From: Longibacter salinarum
GTDB lineage: Bacteria; Bacteroidota; Rhodothermia; Rhodothermales; Salinibacteraceae
Reading direction: 5' to 3'
Assembly (NCBI RefSeq): GCF_002554795.1
Contig: NZ_PDEQ01000004.1
Location: 124,001 to 188,000 of the forward strand
DNA length: 64,000 bases
Shown here: in pieces, positions 39,060 through 48,020 of the stretch
Numbering within the stretch: position 1 is the first letter of the stretch
Layout of the letters: each line of letters opens with the position of its first letter
The notes under the pieces: model-generated
Told to the model about the DNA's origin: nothing
Seen by the model: the letters and a program-made list of their open reading frames with translations, nothing else
Databases searched by the model: none
Position numbers and translations under genes: made by a program

Positions 39060-39950
39060 TTACGACTCGGATCCGTCGGCGTCTTCGTCTCCAGGCGCAC
39101 CACAACCACGGTACGTCTCGCCATCCACCGTGATAGTCACTGTGCTGGGAAACGGCTTCCCGCTCATGGCGTCGGTGCAGTCGGTCTCATCAATAACAAG
39201 CTGAAGCGAATGACCGCGGGCCGTGGTGTCGTAGACGACGCTTCCTGTATCCGCGATTGCGGGCTGTGGCGTGGGGAAAGTGATCATCGTCTCTCCGTAA
39301 TTTCCCTCATATCGAATGGTGTCCGGCGTAATGACGGCGAGCCAGCCGGGCTCTTGCCCCAGGGCCTTGAACGATCGAACCCTTCCCGATGTCGCTTGAA
39401 CGGTTGAGTCGGCCGCCGACGACGCCCCCTGGCGACCGTCAACGTCTCCCCCGCCCCTGCGAAACGTGAGGCGAAGCGCTCCCCCTTCATCATAGAGGTC
39501 AAGCCGCTCGTCCCGAATCTCGTAGCTTCGGATATCACCGAGAACGTCCAGGTACCGCTCCTCGACCTTCATGACGGGATCGGGACAGGCCCGCTTCGTG
39601 GAGGCCATCTTCCCAAACATCAGCGAGTCACGGCGAGCGTCGTATTCGCCCGAGTATCGGTTGCATCCGCTGATGCCAGACACGCGTCGTTCCTCCGAGA
39701 AAACGGCGGTCACCTTCACACGCTGGAGCGTATCCTCCACCGGATTTTCCATCCCAAATCGGGTGAGACGCCACTCTGGTCCAACGAGCCCAGCCGTGGC
39801 CGTCGCGGAATCCGCTTTTGCCACATCTGAAGTTGACTGGGATGCGGCGGTCTCGGCATCCTGCTCGCTCGACTCCGGCGCGTCCTGCGTGCACCCCATG
39901 AACCCCATTGTGAGGGTGAGAAACAGGAAAACAGTCCAACGTAGTATCAT
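39060..39950 (-). CDS. META-domain lipoprotein with a C-terminal COG3650-like domain
   Basis: A 296-residue protein. A lipoprotein signal (FLFLTLTMGFMGC, C20) is followed by a META/HslJ domain (about 55-165) with GPEWRLTRFG, the signature RRVSGISGCNRYSGEY and KMASTKRACPDPVM. The second domain (about 195-285) has ALGQEPGWLAVI and a C-terminal DAMSGKPFPSTVTITVDGE, typical of COG3650/YbaY-like membrane-associated proteins. META proteins are linked to heat-shock and drug tolerance, without a known reaction. Probably monocistronic. Confidence 0.88.
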   Translation of the reverse strand: MILRWTVFLFLTLTMGFMGCTQDAPESSEQDAETAASQSTSDVAKADSATATAGLVGPEWRLTRFGMENPVEDTLQRVKVTAVFSEERRVSGISGCNRYSGEYDARRDSLMFGKMASTKRACPDPVMKVEERYLDVLGDIRSYEIRDERLDLYDEGGALRLTFRRGGGDVDGRQGASSAADSTVQATSGRVRSFKALGQEPGWLAVITPDTIRYEGNYGETMITFPTPQPAIADTGSVVYDTTARGHSLQLVIDETDCTDAMSGKPFPSTVTITVDGETYRGCGAPGDEDADGSES

Positions 39951-40072
39951 GATGACGGGAAACAGCTATCTGGAAAATTGAATTGCGTAGAGCGTTCGAT
40001 TCGCTTCATTTCCTTCACGGACAACGCTGCCTGCAGTGCCACGGTGGCATAAAATAGCACCGATCGGGCGTT

Positions 40073-41383
40073 CTATTCCGCTGGCGTATCCACTCCCAAA
40101 ACAATCTCTCCGAGAGCGTCCAGCGAAGGCGGGATTTCTGGTGCGGGATGGGCCCGTTTCATCACCTGTTCTAGTGCATCCGGGACGTGAACCTCGTGAC
40201 CGACCAGCGGCTCGACGATATCCTCGAACTTGGCCGGATGAGCTGTGGCAACCATAACCCAGGATTTCGCGGCTGTCGCGTTCGTATCGAGTCGGTCTCG
40301 AACCTCCGCAGCCGTCGCCGTATGCGGGCACCACACCTCTCCCCACTTCTCCTCGCCGCGTCGGATCTGCGCCTGGATGGCTTCATCCGTTACGCGAACC
40401 GCCGAAATCGCCTCGCCGAGCTGCCCAACGGTCGGATACAGGTCGCGGAGCCGCTCCATGTTGCTGGGATTACCAACGTCCATCGCCGTGGCCAGCGTCT
40501 CGACGGTTTCCATCGGTTCCCATTCGCCGTTGTCAAGATACGACGTGACGGGCCGATTGGCGTTCGTTGCCAGAATCACGTCCCCGATCGGTAAGCCACT
40601 TTCACGCGCATAGATGCAGGCGAGGGCATTCCCGAGGTTGCCCGACGGTACGATGAAGTGTGCCGGCTCCCCCGTTTCGCGCCAGACCTGCAGGCTGGCG
40701 ATAGCATAGTACGTCATCTGTGGAAGGAGACGCCCGATGTTGATGCTGTTCGCAGACGACAACCGCTTGCGATCATGCCAGGTGTTGTTCTGAAATGCCT
40801 GCTTCACGAGCCTCTGACAGTCATCAAAGACGCCACGCACGGCAACCGTTTGTACGTTGCGATCCCAACCGGTGAGCTGTTTCTCCTGCCGACTCGATAC
40901 TCGTCCTTTCGGATAGAGGACGACGACTTCCACGTTCGGCTTCTTCCAGAAAGCGGCCGCTACGGCTGCTCCGGTGTCGCCCGACGTAGCAACGAGAATC
41001 GTGAGAGGCGTTTTCGCGGTTCTGTTGAGTCGCGATAGCGAACTGGCCAGAAACCGTGCTCCGACGTCCTTGAAAGCAGCGGTCGGCCCGTGAAAGAGCT
41101 CGAGCACACGCGTTCGATCTCCAATTTGGCGGAGCGGGATGGAAAAGCCGTACATGTCATGGGCAATGCCGGGCAGTTCCGCCTCCAGCTCATCGCCAGC
41201 GAAGAACGGCACCAGCATCCGTTCGGCAACAGCTGTCGGCGTCTCGCATCCATCGAAATCGCCCATAGAAAACTCGGGAAAGGACGCCGGCACGTACAGT
41301 CCGCCGTCCGGTGCCAGCCCTTGCTGCAGAGCGGTAGACAGCGGGACTCGGTGCTCAGATGTGCGTGTCGAAACGTATTGCAT
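40073..41383 (-). CDS. thrC: Threonine synthase
   Basis: A 436-residue PLP enzyme making threonine from O-phosphohomoserine. It starts MQYVSTRTSEHRVPLSTALQ at ATG 41383, the typical short-type N terminus; the frame is open well upstream but without similarity. The PLP lysine is K105 in GPTAAFKDVGARF. Further motifs are VATSGDTGAAVAAAF, SANSINIGRLLPQMTYY and PSGNLGNALAC. It completes the thrA-thrB-thrC set but is separated from thrB by a sugar dehydrogenase gene. Confidence 0.96.
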   Translation of the reverse strand: MQYVSTRTSEHRVPLSTALQQGLAPDGGLYVPASFPEFSMGDFDGCETPTAVAERMLVPFFAGDELEAELPGIAHDMYGFSIPLRQIGDRTRVLELFHGPTAAFKDVGARFLASSLSRLNRTAKTPLTILVATSGDTGAAVAAAFWKKPNVEVVVLYPKGRVSSRQEKQLTGWDRNVQTVAVRGVFDDCQRLVKQAFQNNTWHDRKRLSSANSINIGRLLPQMTYYAIASLQVWRETGEPAHFIVPSGNLGNALACIYARESGLPIGDVILATNANRPVTSYLDNGEWEPMETVETLATAMDVGNPSNMERLRDLYPTVGQLGEAISAVRVTDEAIQAQIRRGEEKWGEVWCPHTATAAEVRDRLDTNATAAKSWVMVATAHPAKFEDIVEPLVGHEVHVPDALEQVMKRAHPAPEIPPSLDALGEIVLGVDTPAE

Positions 41384-41506
41384 GTAAGCAACAAACGATG
41401 GAGAGGGCGCCTGATCAGTAGGTGTAACGTACAACACGAAAAAACGGTTTGTCCACCTGCACGGCCTCGACGCATCGGCGCACAAGACGAAGCGTTTAAG
41501 CCAACA

Positions 41507-41539
41507 GCGCCTCCCGTGTCGGCTCGGACAGGGAGGCGC
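41507..41539. terminator. Hairpin between the sugar dehydrogenase and thrC
   Basis: A 9-bp perfect stem GCGCCTCCC/GGGAGGCGC with a 15-nt loop, located in the 181-bp gap between the dehydrogenase stop and the thrC start. No T-run follows on the minus strand, so it may be a weak terminator, a processing site or an attenuator for thrC. Confidence 0.4.
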
Positions 41540-41564
41540 CTGATCCCTTGAACGCGAGACGTGG

Positions 41565-43010
41565 CTACTCCGGGTTTGTGGCCTCCGACGGCTCCACAGG
41601 CCAGACGCGCCAGATTCGCCCTTTCGCATCATCGGCGATGTAAATCGAGCCGTCGGGCCCGAGAGCAAGACCAGTCGGACGGTATTCCGCCTGACTCGGG
41701 TTATCGATCGTGTCCTGATTCGCGAAGCCTCGAGCGAATACGGCCCAGCCGGTCGAATCACTTCTTACGGGTGTCGCGCCATCCATCGGAACGTTGCCAA
41801 TGTTGTAGCCCTGTTGCGGGAATGGGGACCGATTCCATGAGCCGTGAAACGCGATCATAGCGTCCCCACGGTGACTCTCAGGAGCATTGGGATGATTGTA
41901 AAACAGCAAATCGTTCGGTGCCCAGTGCCCTGGAAAGGAGATGAGTGGTGCTTCCTTCTCGCTGCAGCGACCGACCTCGGTTCCATCTCCGCCGTACTCC
42001 GGCGCCAGCTCTTTTTGCTGGTCGTACTTCCAATCGTAGTAGCAGTAGGGCCAGCCGAAGTCGTCCCCTTCGTCCACCTTGAAGAACTCTTCTCCCGGCA
42101 GCTCCGCCGACTCTTCCTGCGTGTAGAGTTCCGGCCACAGAGAATGAAGCTGATCCCGGCCATGCTGCATCACGTACAGGTTGTTGGCGACGTCATTCCA
42201 GGCGATCGCGACGGCGTTTCGAATGCCCGTGGCATATCGCTCGCCGTCTTCCATCTGCGTCTGGTTCGGCGTGTCATCACTAAACTGCCAGACCCCTGCT
42301 TGTCGCTCGAGCTGTGGACACGGATCCTGGCCGGGAGCACCAGCCGTACGCGACGGCTCCTGACATGCATTTGACGGCGCACCCACGTTGACGTACATGT
42401 TCCCTTGTCCATCGAAGGCAAAGGGCTTCACCGCATGGGAACGCTGCTCGAGAAAGCCGGACACGATCACCTCCTTGTCACCGGTCGGGAGGAAAGCAGT
42501 TTTTGACATTTCGTACCGCCAGATGGCGGTATCCGGGCCGAAGTACAGATGCCCCTTGTGAATGCCGATGCCCGTACCACCCACATCCTCGCCGAAGTAT
42601 TCGATCCGGTCGGCCACGAGATCGCCGGATGTGTCTCGAAGGGCGACCATGCCGTTGCCATTGCGCGGAGAGCGGAGTGCGGCGTAGATGTCGCCACTTT
42701 CGCTCACAGCCAGGTGCCGCGTCTCCCCGAGCGTGTCTGCAACGACCTTCGCGCAAAAACCCTCTGGGAGGGTGAGGCCTCCGTTGTCCGGGTCGCACAG
42801 ATCAGCACTCGGAAGCGGAGCCGGAGCGGATGCCTGAGTCACCTGCGCCGTATCGGACGGAGCGTCTTCCGGCGAATCCTGAGACGCCGTGTCCTTTCCA
42901 CAGGCCGCGAACAGGACGGTGATCGCCAGCAAGCAGAGTGGGGCGATGCGGAAGAGCACGGCTCGACCGGATGAGATACAGCGTGCGAACGACACGCAAG
43001 AGGCAGTCAT
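41565..43010 (-). CDS. PQQ-dependent sugar dehydrogenase-like lipoprotein
   Basis: A 481-residue protein with a lipoprotein signal (LAITVLFAACG, C37) and an acidic linker. A GSDH/sorbosone-dehydrogenase-like beta-propeller follows: LPEGFCAKVVADTLGETRHLAV, ATGIRNAVAIAWN, YVMQHGRDQLHSLWPEL, GDDFGWPYCYYDW, HWAPNDLLFY, AFHGSWNRSP and RPTGLALGPDGSIYIADDAKGRIWRV. Relatives oxidise aldoses with PQQ. Cofactor and substrate are inferred. No PQQ biosynthesis gene is in view. It sits between thrB and thrC on the same strand. Confidence 0.87.
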   Translation of the reverse strand: MTASCVSFARCISSGRAVLFRIAPLCLLAITVLFAACGKDTASQDSPEDAPSDTAQVTQASAPAPLPSADLCDPDNGGLTLPEGFCAKVVADTLGETRHLAVSESGDIYAALRSPRNGNGMVALRDTSGDLVADRIEYFGEDVGGTGIGIHKGHLYFGPDTAIWRYEMSKTAFLPTGDKEVIVSGFLEQRSHAVKPFAFDGQGNMYVNVGAPSNACQEPSRTAGAPGQDPCPQLERQAGVWQFSDDTPNQTQMEDGERYATGIRNAVAIAWNDVANNLYVMQHGRDQLHSLWPELYTQEESAELPGEEFFKVDEGDDFGWPYCYYDWKYDQQKELAPEYGGDGTEVGRCSEKEAPLISFPGHWAPNDLLFYNHPNAPESHRGDAMIAFHGSWNRSPFPQQGYNIGNVPMDGATPVRSDSTGWAVFARGFANQDTIDNPSQAEYRPTGLALGPDGSIYIADDAKGRIWRVWPVEPSEATNPE

Positions 43011-43202
43011 AGCGAGAACGAATCCGTGAACGATTGGGTGATGTGCACCAGGTTCTAATTAAGCAGTGCTGGAGCAGAAGATACAACCCCAATCGACACG
43101 TCGTCTTTTGGTGGAATACCTGCCAAGGTTCGCTGGATCACACCAACCGGAAAGCTACATCGAACGCACGCCGCACGATCCCTATCGCAGTAGGACGTAC
43201 GG

Positions 43203-44183
43203 TCACACGATCCGTGCACCCGGTGCATCGAGACGTGTGATCCAGGCATCCGCCGGAATGTCTTGCCTGGAGAAGACCGATTGCATCGCCGTTTGGACCT
43301 CCGCTGCGTCCTCCGCCCGCGTCCAGGCGAAACAGGACGGACCGGCCCCGGCGAGCGAACAGCCAAGAGCCCCCGCGTCCATCGCGCCCCGTTGAAGATC
43401 AGCGAATCCGGGAATCAGGGCGGCACGGTACGGCTCGACGATAAAGTCCCGTAGCGAGCGTCCGATGAGGTCGATATCGCCCTTGTAGCAGCCGGCGATA
43501 AACGCACCGATGTGGGCGGTTTGTCGAACGATGTCTGCATACTTGAGTGCATTCGGCAGTCGGGCCCGCGCATCCCTTGTGGCAATGCTTCGGTCCGGAT
43601 GTACGAGAACGCACCGAAGTTCTTCGGGGACAGGCACAGAGATCACGTCCGGCGGGTCGACGGATCGCGTCAACACAACGCCACCGTAGAGAGACGGTGC
43701 GACGTTGTCTGGATGGACGGCGCCACTCGCGACGGCTTCCCCCACGAGAGCATACCGAAATACGCTGTCGAGAGGCATGGGATCGTCAAGGACGGCATTC
43801 GCAGCCACCGCCGCGCCAACGGCGGATGCCGCGGACCCGCCCATCCCTGAACCGAGCGGGATCCCTTTTTCCAGACACACCTCGAATCCGTAGTCCAGAT
43901 TCAGGTCGGTGATCATTTTCAGCAATCCTGCCGTCGCGGTATTCTCCTCTGGATCCGATGGAAGATCCGTGACGAGTCCACTAACGGACCCAAGTCGTAC
44001 AACGGGTTCATCGAGCCGACGGACGGTCACACGGTCGCCGGCGACATCGGCGATGCATCCGAGCACGTCATATCCGACCGCCACGTTGCCCACGGAGGAC
44101 GGGGCGTAGGCGGTCGCAACGTCTCCGTCCACGGAGGGAGCCGGTGGGTGAGGCGAGCCGTCGGCCGAATACACAGGGTGCAT
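43203..44183 (-). CDS. thrB: Homoserine kinase
   Basis: A 326-residue GHMP-family kinase that phosphorylates homoserine. Motifs: ATAYAPSSVGNVAVGYDVLG (about 22-42), the ATP loop GIPLGSGMGGSAASAVGAAVAANA (described in part here as P-L-G-S-G-M-G-G-S-A) and the C-terminal GCSLAGAGPSCFAW. It begins 44 bp after the thrA stop on the same strand, so the two are co-transcribed. Confidence 0.95.
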   Translation of the reverse strand: MHPVYSADGSPHPPAPSVDGDVATAYAPSSVGNVAVGYDVLGCIADVAGDRVTVRRLDEPVVRLGSVSGLVTDLPSDPEENTATAGLLKMITDLNLDYGFEVCLEKGIPLGSGMGGSAASAVGAAVAANAVLDDPMPLDSVFRYALVGEAVASGAVHPDNVAPSLYGGVVLTRSVDPPDVISVPVPEELRCVLVHPDRSIATRDARARLPNALKYADIVRQTAHIGAFIAGCYKGDIDLIGRSLRDFIVEPYRAALIPGFADLQRGAMDAGALGCSLAGAGPSCFAWTRAEDAAEVQTAMQSVFSRQDIPADAWITRLDAPGARIV

Positions 44184-44227
44184 CGATGGTTGGGAAAGGG
44201 GACGTGTAGGCTGCTGACCCGTTCAGG

Positions 44228-46741
44228 TCACGCAATCAGACGCAGCAGGTCGGCGAACACACCGGCGGCCGTGACTTCGGGACCGGCACCCGGCCCCTGG
44301 ACGATCAGCGGATTTTGCTGATACCGATCCGTCTGAAACCGGACGATGTTGTCGGTGTGACTGATTCGAGCGAACGCATGCTCCTTCGGGTAGCGCTGCA
44401 ACTGGACCAGCGCTTCTCCATCTCGATCCACGCTTCCGACGAAGCGCAACACCTCGCCTTGCGCCTGCGCCGTGCGGAGAATATCGGTCATTCGATCGTC
44501 GTGCTCCGGCAACCGATCGAGAAACGAGTCGACGTCTCCGTCCTTCAGCTCGTCCGGCACGAGCCCATCTACTGCCACGTCGCTCAGGTCCAGCGGTAAT
44601 CCCATTTCTCTCGCCAGAATAACGACCTTTCGCGCGACGTCCATTCCGGAAAGGTCGTCGCGAGGATCGGGCTCGGTAAAGCCGGCATCTTTGGCCTGTT
44701 TCAGAATCGCCGAGAAGGTTCGCGTCTCGTCGAAAGCGTTGAACAGGTACGACAACGTTCCCGAAAGAATGCCTTCAACCCGGTGAACGCGATCGCCGGT
44801 CTGGACGAGGTTGTGGAGCGTCTGAAGAATCGGAAGCCCCGCTCCGACCGTCGTCTCATACAGATAGCTCGGCGTGACGCCTCGAGTTAGCTGCTGCAGC
44901 CGTCGGTACTGATCCCATGAGGCCGTGTTGGCACGCTTGTTTGGCGTGACGACGTGAATCCCCCGTCCCAGCCACTCTGCGTACGTTCCGGCCACGGTCC
45001 CGCTCGCCGTGCAATCCACGATGGCCGTGTGAGGATGGTAGTCCGTGCGCACGTGATCGACGAAGGCATCCAGGTCCGGTACTTCTTGGGTCTCCGTCAA
45101 CGCCTCGCGCCAGTTCTGCAGGTCGATGCTGTGCTCGTCGAGCAACATGCCGGAGGTATTGGCGATGCCACGGACCCGGACGTCGATGCGCCGCTCCGTT
45201 CGCAGGCGTTCAACTTGCGCCGCCAGTTGGTCCAGGAGGGCCGCCCCGACGTTGCCGACGCCGATGATGCCGACGGACAGCGTCCGTGCCGACAGGTAGA
45301 AGCCCGCGTGGGCCGCGCGAAGGGCTCGCTGCGCATCCGCCCCGTCGACCACAGCCGAAATGTTGCGCTCGGACGCGCCCTGAGCGATGGCGCGCACGTT
45401 GACGCCGGCTTTGCCGAGAGCCCCGAAGAACGTAGACGCGACACCGGGCGTGCCGGACATTCCGTCGCCGACGACCGCGAGCACGCTACAGTTGCGCGTG
45501 ACGTCTACGTCTTTGACCTGTCCCTGATGACGCTCCGAGTAGAACGCCTCTTCGGTTGCCTGACGCGCCCGGTCTGCCTGGTCTTCCGGTACCGCGAAGC
45601 AGATGGAGTGCTCAGAGCTGCCCTGCGAGATGACAATCACGGAGATGTCCGCATCCTCCAGCGCCGAAAACAGGCGACGGGCAATCCCGGGCACGCCGAT
45701 CATTCCCGTTCCTTCGAGATTGAGCAGGGCCACGTTATCTATGGTCGAGAAGCCCTTGACGGCGTCATTCAGACCGCCATCGGTCGGCTCACCATCGAGA
45801 TGAATGCGCGTTCCCGGATGATCGGAGGCAAATGTGTTGCGAATCGTGACCGGAATTTCGTGCTCAAGCACGGGCTGAAGCGTGCGCGGATGGATGATCC
45901 GCGCACCAAAATACGCCAGCTCCATCGCCTCCTCGTACGATAGCGTGTCGAGCTGCTGGGCATCCGGCACGTACCGTGGGTCCGCGCTCATCACACCGTT
46001 CACGTCGCTCCAGATGTGCAACTCCATCGCTTCAAGGAGCGCCGCAAAGATGGCTGCGGAAAAGTCGCTTCCGTTTCGTCCGAGCGTGGTCGGCACACCG
46101 TCCGGCGTTGACGCGATGAAGCCAGTGATAACCAACACGTCCGGCGAACCTCCGTCACGTTCGTCAAACGACTCCCTGAGTGCCGTCAGTCGCTCACGCG
46201 TTCGCTCCCAGTCAACGACCGGACCCAACTGGCCGTGCGTCACCGTAACGACATCCCGTGCGTCGACGAACCGGGCGTTGTACCCTTCTGCCTGGAGACA
46301 CTGGGCCAGCGTACGAGCAGACCAGATCTCTCCATATCCTGCAACCAGATCCTGAACCGTGTCGGGCGCCGTGCGCATCAGATGCGTCGCGCGGAGGACA
46401 TCCGTCAGGTCGTTGATGTCCTGGTCCAGCGTGCGCAGGAGCGGGGCGGCCTGGTCAACGGGGAGAAGTTCGGTAACCACTTCTCGCTGATCCGTCCGGA
46501 GTCCGACCAGATCTTCTTCCATCGCATCCGCACCAGGCGCCCGTTCGGCGAGCGTCAGCAGCTTGTCGGTTACGCCCTTCATCGCCGATACGACGACGGC
46601 AAGGGGCCCTGTCTCCGCTGACTGTTGGTCTGATATGATGTTCACGACCCGGCGGATACAGGCGGGATCTGCAAGGCTCGATCCGCCGAATTTATACACC
46701 GTCCAGTCGGACGGTGTCGTTGATGCGTCAGAATGGGTCAT
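44228..46741 (-). CDS. thrA: Bifunctional aspartate kinase/homoserine dehydrogenase I
   Basis: An 837-residue fusion catalysing the first and third steps of threonine synthesis. The aspartokinase domain has YKFGGSSLADPACIRRV, GRNGSDFSAAIFAALL and DVNGVMSADPR. Two ACT-type regulatory segments (VALLNLEGTGMIG and CSVLAVVGDGMSGTPG) lie in the middle and probably bind threonine. The homoserine dehydrogenase half has VGIIGVGNVGAALL, VDCTASGTVAGTYAEWL, TPNKRANTASWDQY and PDPRDDLSGMDVARK. ATG 46741 is preferred over a TTG 39 bp upstream. No thr leader peptide was found in the 100 bp before it. Confidence 0.96.
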   Translation of the reverse strand: MTHSDASTTPSDWTVYKFGGSSLADPACIRRVVNIISDQQSAETGPLAVVVSAMKGVTDKLLTLAERAPGADAMEEDLVGLRTDQREVVTELLPVDQAAPLLRTLDQDINDLTDVLRATHLMRTAPDTVQDLVAGYGEIWSARTLAQCLQAEGYNARFVDARDVVTVTHGQLGPVVDWERTRERLTALRESFDERDGGSPDVLVITGFIASTPDGVPTTLGRNGSDFSAAIFAALLEAMELHIWSDVNGVMSADPRYVPDAQQLDTLSYEEAMELAYFGARIIHPRTLQPVLEHEIPVTIRNTFASDHPGTRIHLDGEPTDGGLNDAVKGFSTIDNVALLNLEGTGMIGVPGIARRLFSALEDADISVIVISQGSSEHSICFAVPEDQADRARQATEEAFYSERHQGQVKDVDVTRNCSVLAVVGDGMSGTPGVASTFFGALGKAGVNVRAIAQGASERNISAVVDGADAQRALRAAHAGFYLSARTLSVGIIGVGNVGAALLDQLAAQVERLRTERRIDVRVRGIANTSGMLLDEHSIDLQNWREALTETQEVPDLDAFVDHVRTDYHPHTAIVDCTASGTVAGTYAEWLGRGIHVVTPNKRANTASWDQYRRLQQLTRGVTPSYLYETTVGAGLPILQTLHNLVQTGDRVHRVEGILSGTLSYLFNAFDETRTFSAILKQAKDAGFTEPDPRDDLSGMDVARKVVILAREMGLPLDLSDVAVDGLVPDELKDGDVDSFLDRLPEHDDRMTDILRTAQAQGEVLRFVGSVDRDGEALVQLQRYPKEHAFARISHTDNIVRFQTDRYQQNPLIVQGPGAGPEVTAAGVFADLLRLIA

Positions 46742-46841
46742 GGAGAGGTGAGTCAACGGCGTTCGCGGGGCATGCTGCAAGCGTACAGCTGGAGCATACG
46801 TCCGCTACAGCCACGTGCTATAGCGGGAGAAGAAGTGGAAA

Positions 46842-47723
46842 TCACGCATCGACCGGCGTTCCGATCTGGGACACGACGCCCTGAAACAGCGTCTTGAGGT
46901 GTGGAGCTGCTTGGTCTGCCGCTGCAAGCACCTCTTCAATTTTGACGGGCTCGAGCGCATCCGGGAAGCACTCGTCGGTAATCACGGAAATCGCCATGAC
47001 GCGAAGCCCCATGTGCCGGGCGACGATGACTTCCGGCACGGTACTCATTCCGACGACATCGGCTCCCATCTGGCGGAGAAAGCGGTATTCTGCCGGCGTC
47101 TCCAGGTTCGGGCCGAGCACGGACACGTAGACGCCCTGGTGAAGCTGTATCGCGTGATCGAGCGCGATCTGTTCCGCCTTCTCCCGAAGGTCGAGATCGT
47201 ACGGCTCGCTCATGTCGGGGAAACGAGGTCCCCACTCCTCGACATTGGGCCCCACCAGCGGGTTCGCGCCCTGAAAGTTGATGTGGTCTGTCGTAAGCAT
47301 CAGGTCGCCCCGCTCAAAGTGCGGATTCATTCCGCCCGCGGCATTGGAAATCAGCATCGCCTCGATACCGTAGACGCCCATCACCCGAACCGGAAAGGTC
47401 GCCTCCCGGACGGAATATCCTTCGTACAGGTGAAGCCGTCCCTGCATCGCGAGGACCGGCACGTTGTCCAGACGGCCAAAGATTAACTTGCCCTCGTGCG
47501 ATTCGACGGTCGCCGACGGGAAGTGCGGTAAATCCTCGAACGGAATGGTCGCATCCACATCCATTTCGTCGACCAGACCGCCGAGACCGGTACCGAGAAT
47601 GATCGCTACGGACGGCTCGTGCGGAGCCGCGTCATGAAGAAACGCAGCCGCTTCTTCCACATGCTGCTTGTACGTTTCAATATCGGTCGCTGCTGCCGCA
47701 GTGGCGGTGTCGTCCTGAGCCAT
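46842..47723 (-). CDS. Purine nucleoside phosphorylase (PNP-I/trimeric type)
   Basis: A 293-residue enzyme cleaving inosine and guanosine with phosphate. Signatures: AIILGTGLGGLVDEM, FPSATVESHEGKLIFG, GRLHLYEGY (catalytic-site His region), ISNAAGGMNPHFERGDLM, LMLTTDHINFQGANPL and GADVVGMSTVPEVIVARHMG. It is the trimeric low-molecular-mass class. ATG 47723 (MAQDDTATAA) fits the family N terminus; the frame is open upstream. It precedes thrA on the same strand by 100 bp. With ade it serves purine salvage. Confidence 0.95.
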   Translation of the reverse strand: MAQDDTATAAAATDIETYKQHVEEAAAFLHDAAPHEPSVAIILGTGLGGLVDEMDVDATIPFEDLPHFPSATVESHEGKLIFGRLDNVPVLAMQGRLHLYEGYSVREATFPVRVMGVYGIEAMLISNAAGGMNPHFERGDLMLTTDHINFQGANPLVGPNVEEWGPRFPDMSEPYDLDLREKAEQIALDHAIQLHQGVYVSVLGPNLETPAEYRFLRQMGADVVGMSTVPEVIVARHMGLRVMAISVITDECFPDALEPVKIEEVLAAADQAAPHLKTLFQGVVSQIGTPVDA

Positions 47724-48020
47724 GCAAATCGGGGAAAATCGTGGAAAGGGCGAGATCACGTACCGTACACGGATGCGCCGCCGATGATTCAGGGAGGGCA
47801 AACTGCATGAGACCTCTGGAAGTATTCCTTCTAGAGCGGACCATTCGCCTGTTCCGGCTGCTTTCCGGGTTTGAGAAACCGGCCTGCGACACAAGATTCT
47901 TTTCCTGGAAACAGAAGGCCCTCGTCCAATCGGCGTTTCGACGAACGCCGGCAGACGAGGACCTATATCAAGATCCCAACGAGATGACCGCGGACCCGAC
48001 CGAGTCCATTCGCGGATGTC

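Noticed and set aside
46742-46841. Threonine attenuator or leader before thrA
   Set aside because: No short frame rich in Thr or Ile codons and no terminator hairpin in the 100 bp.
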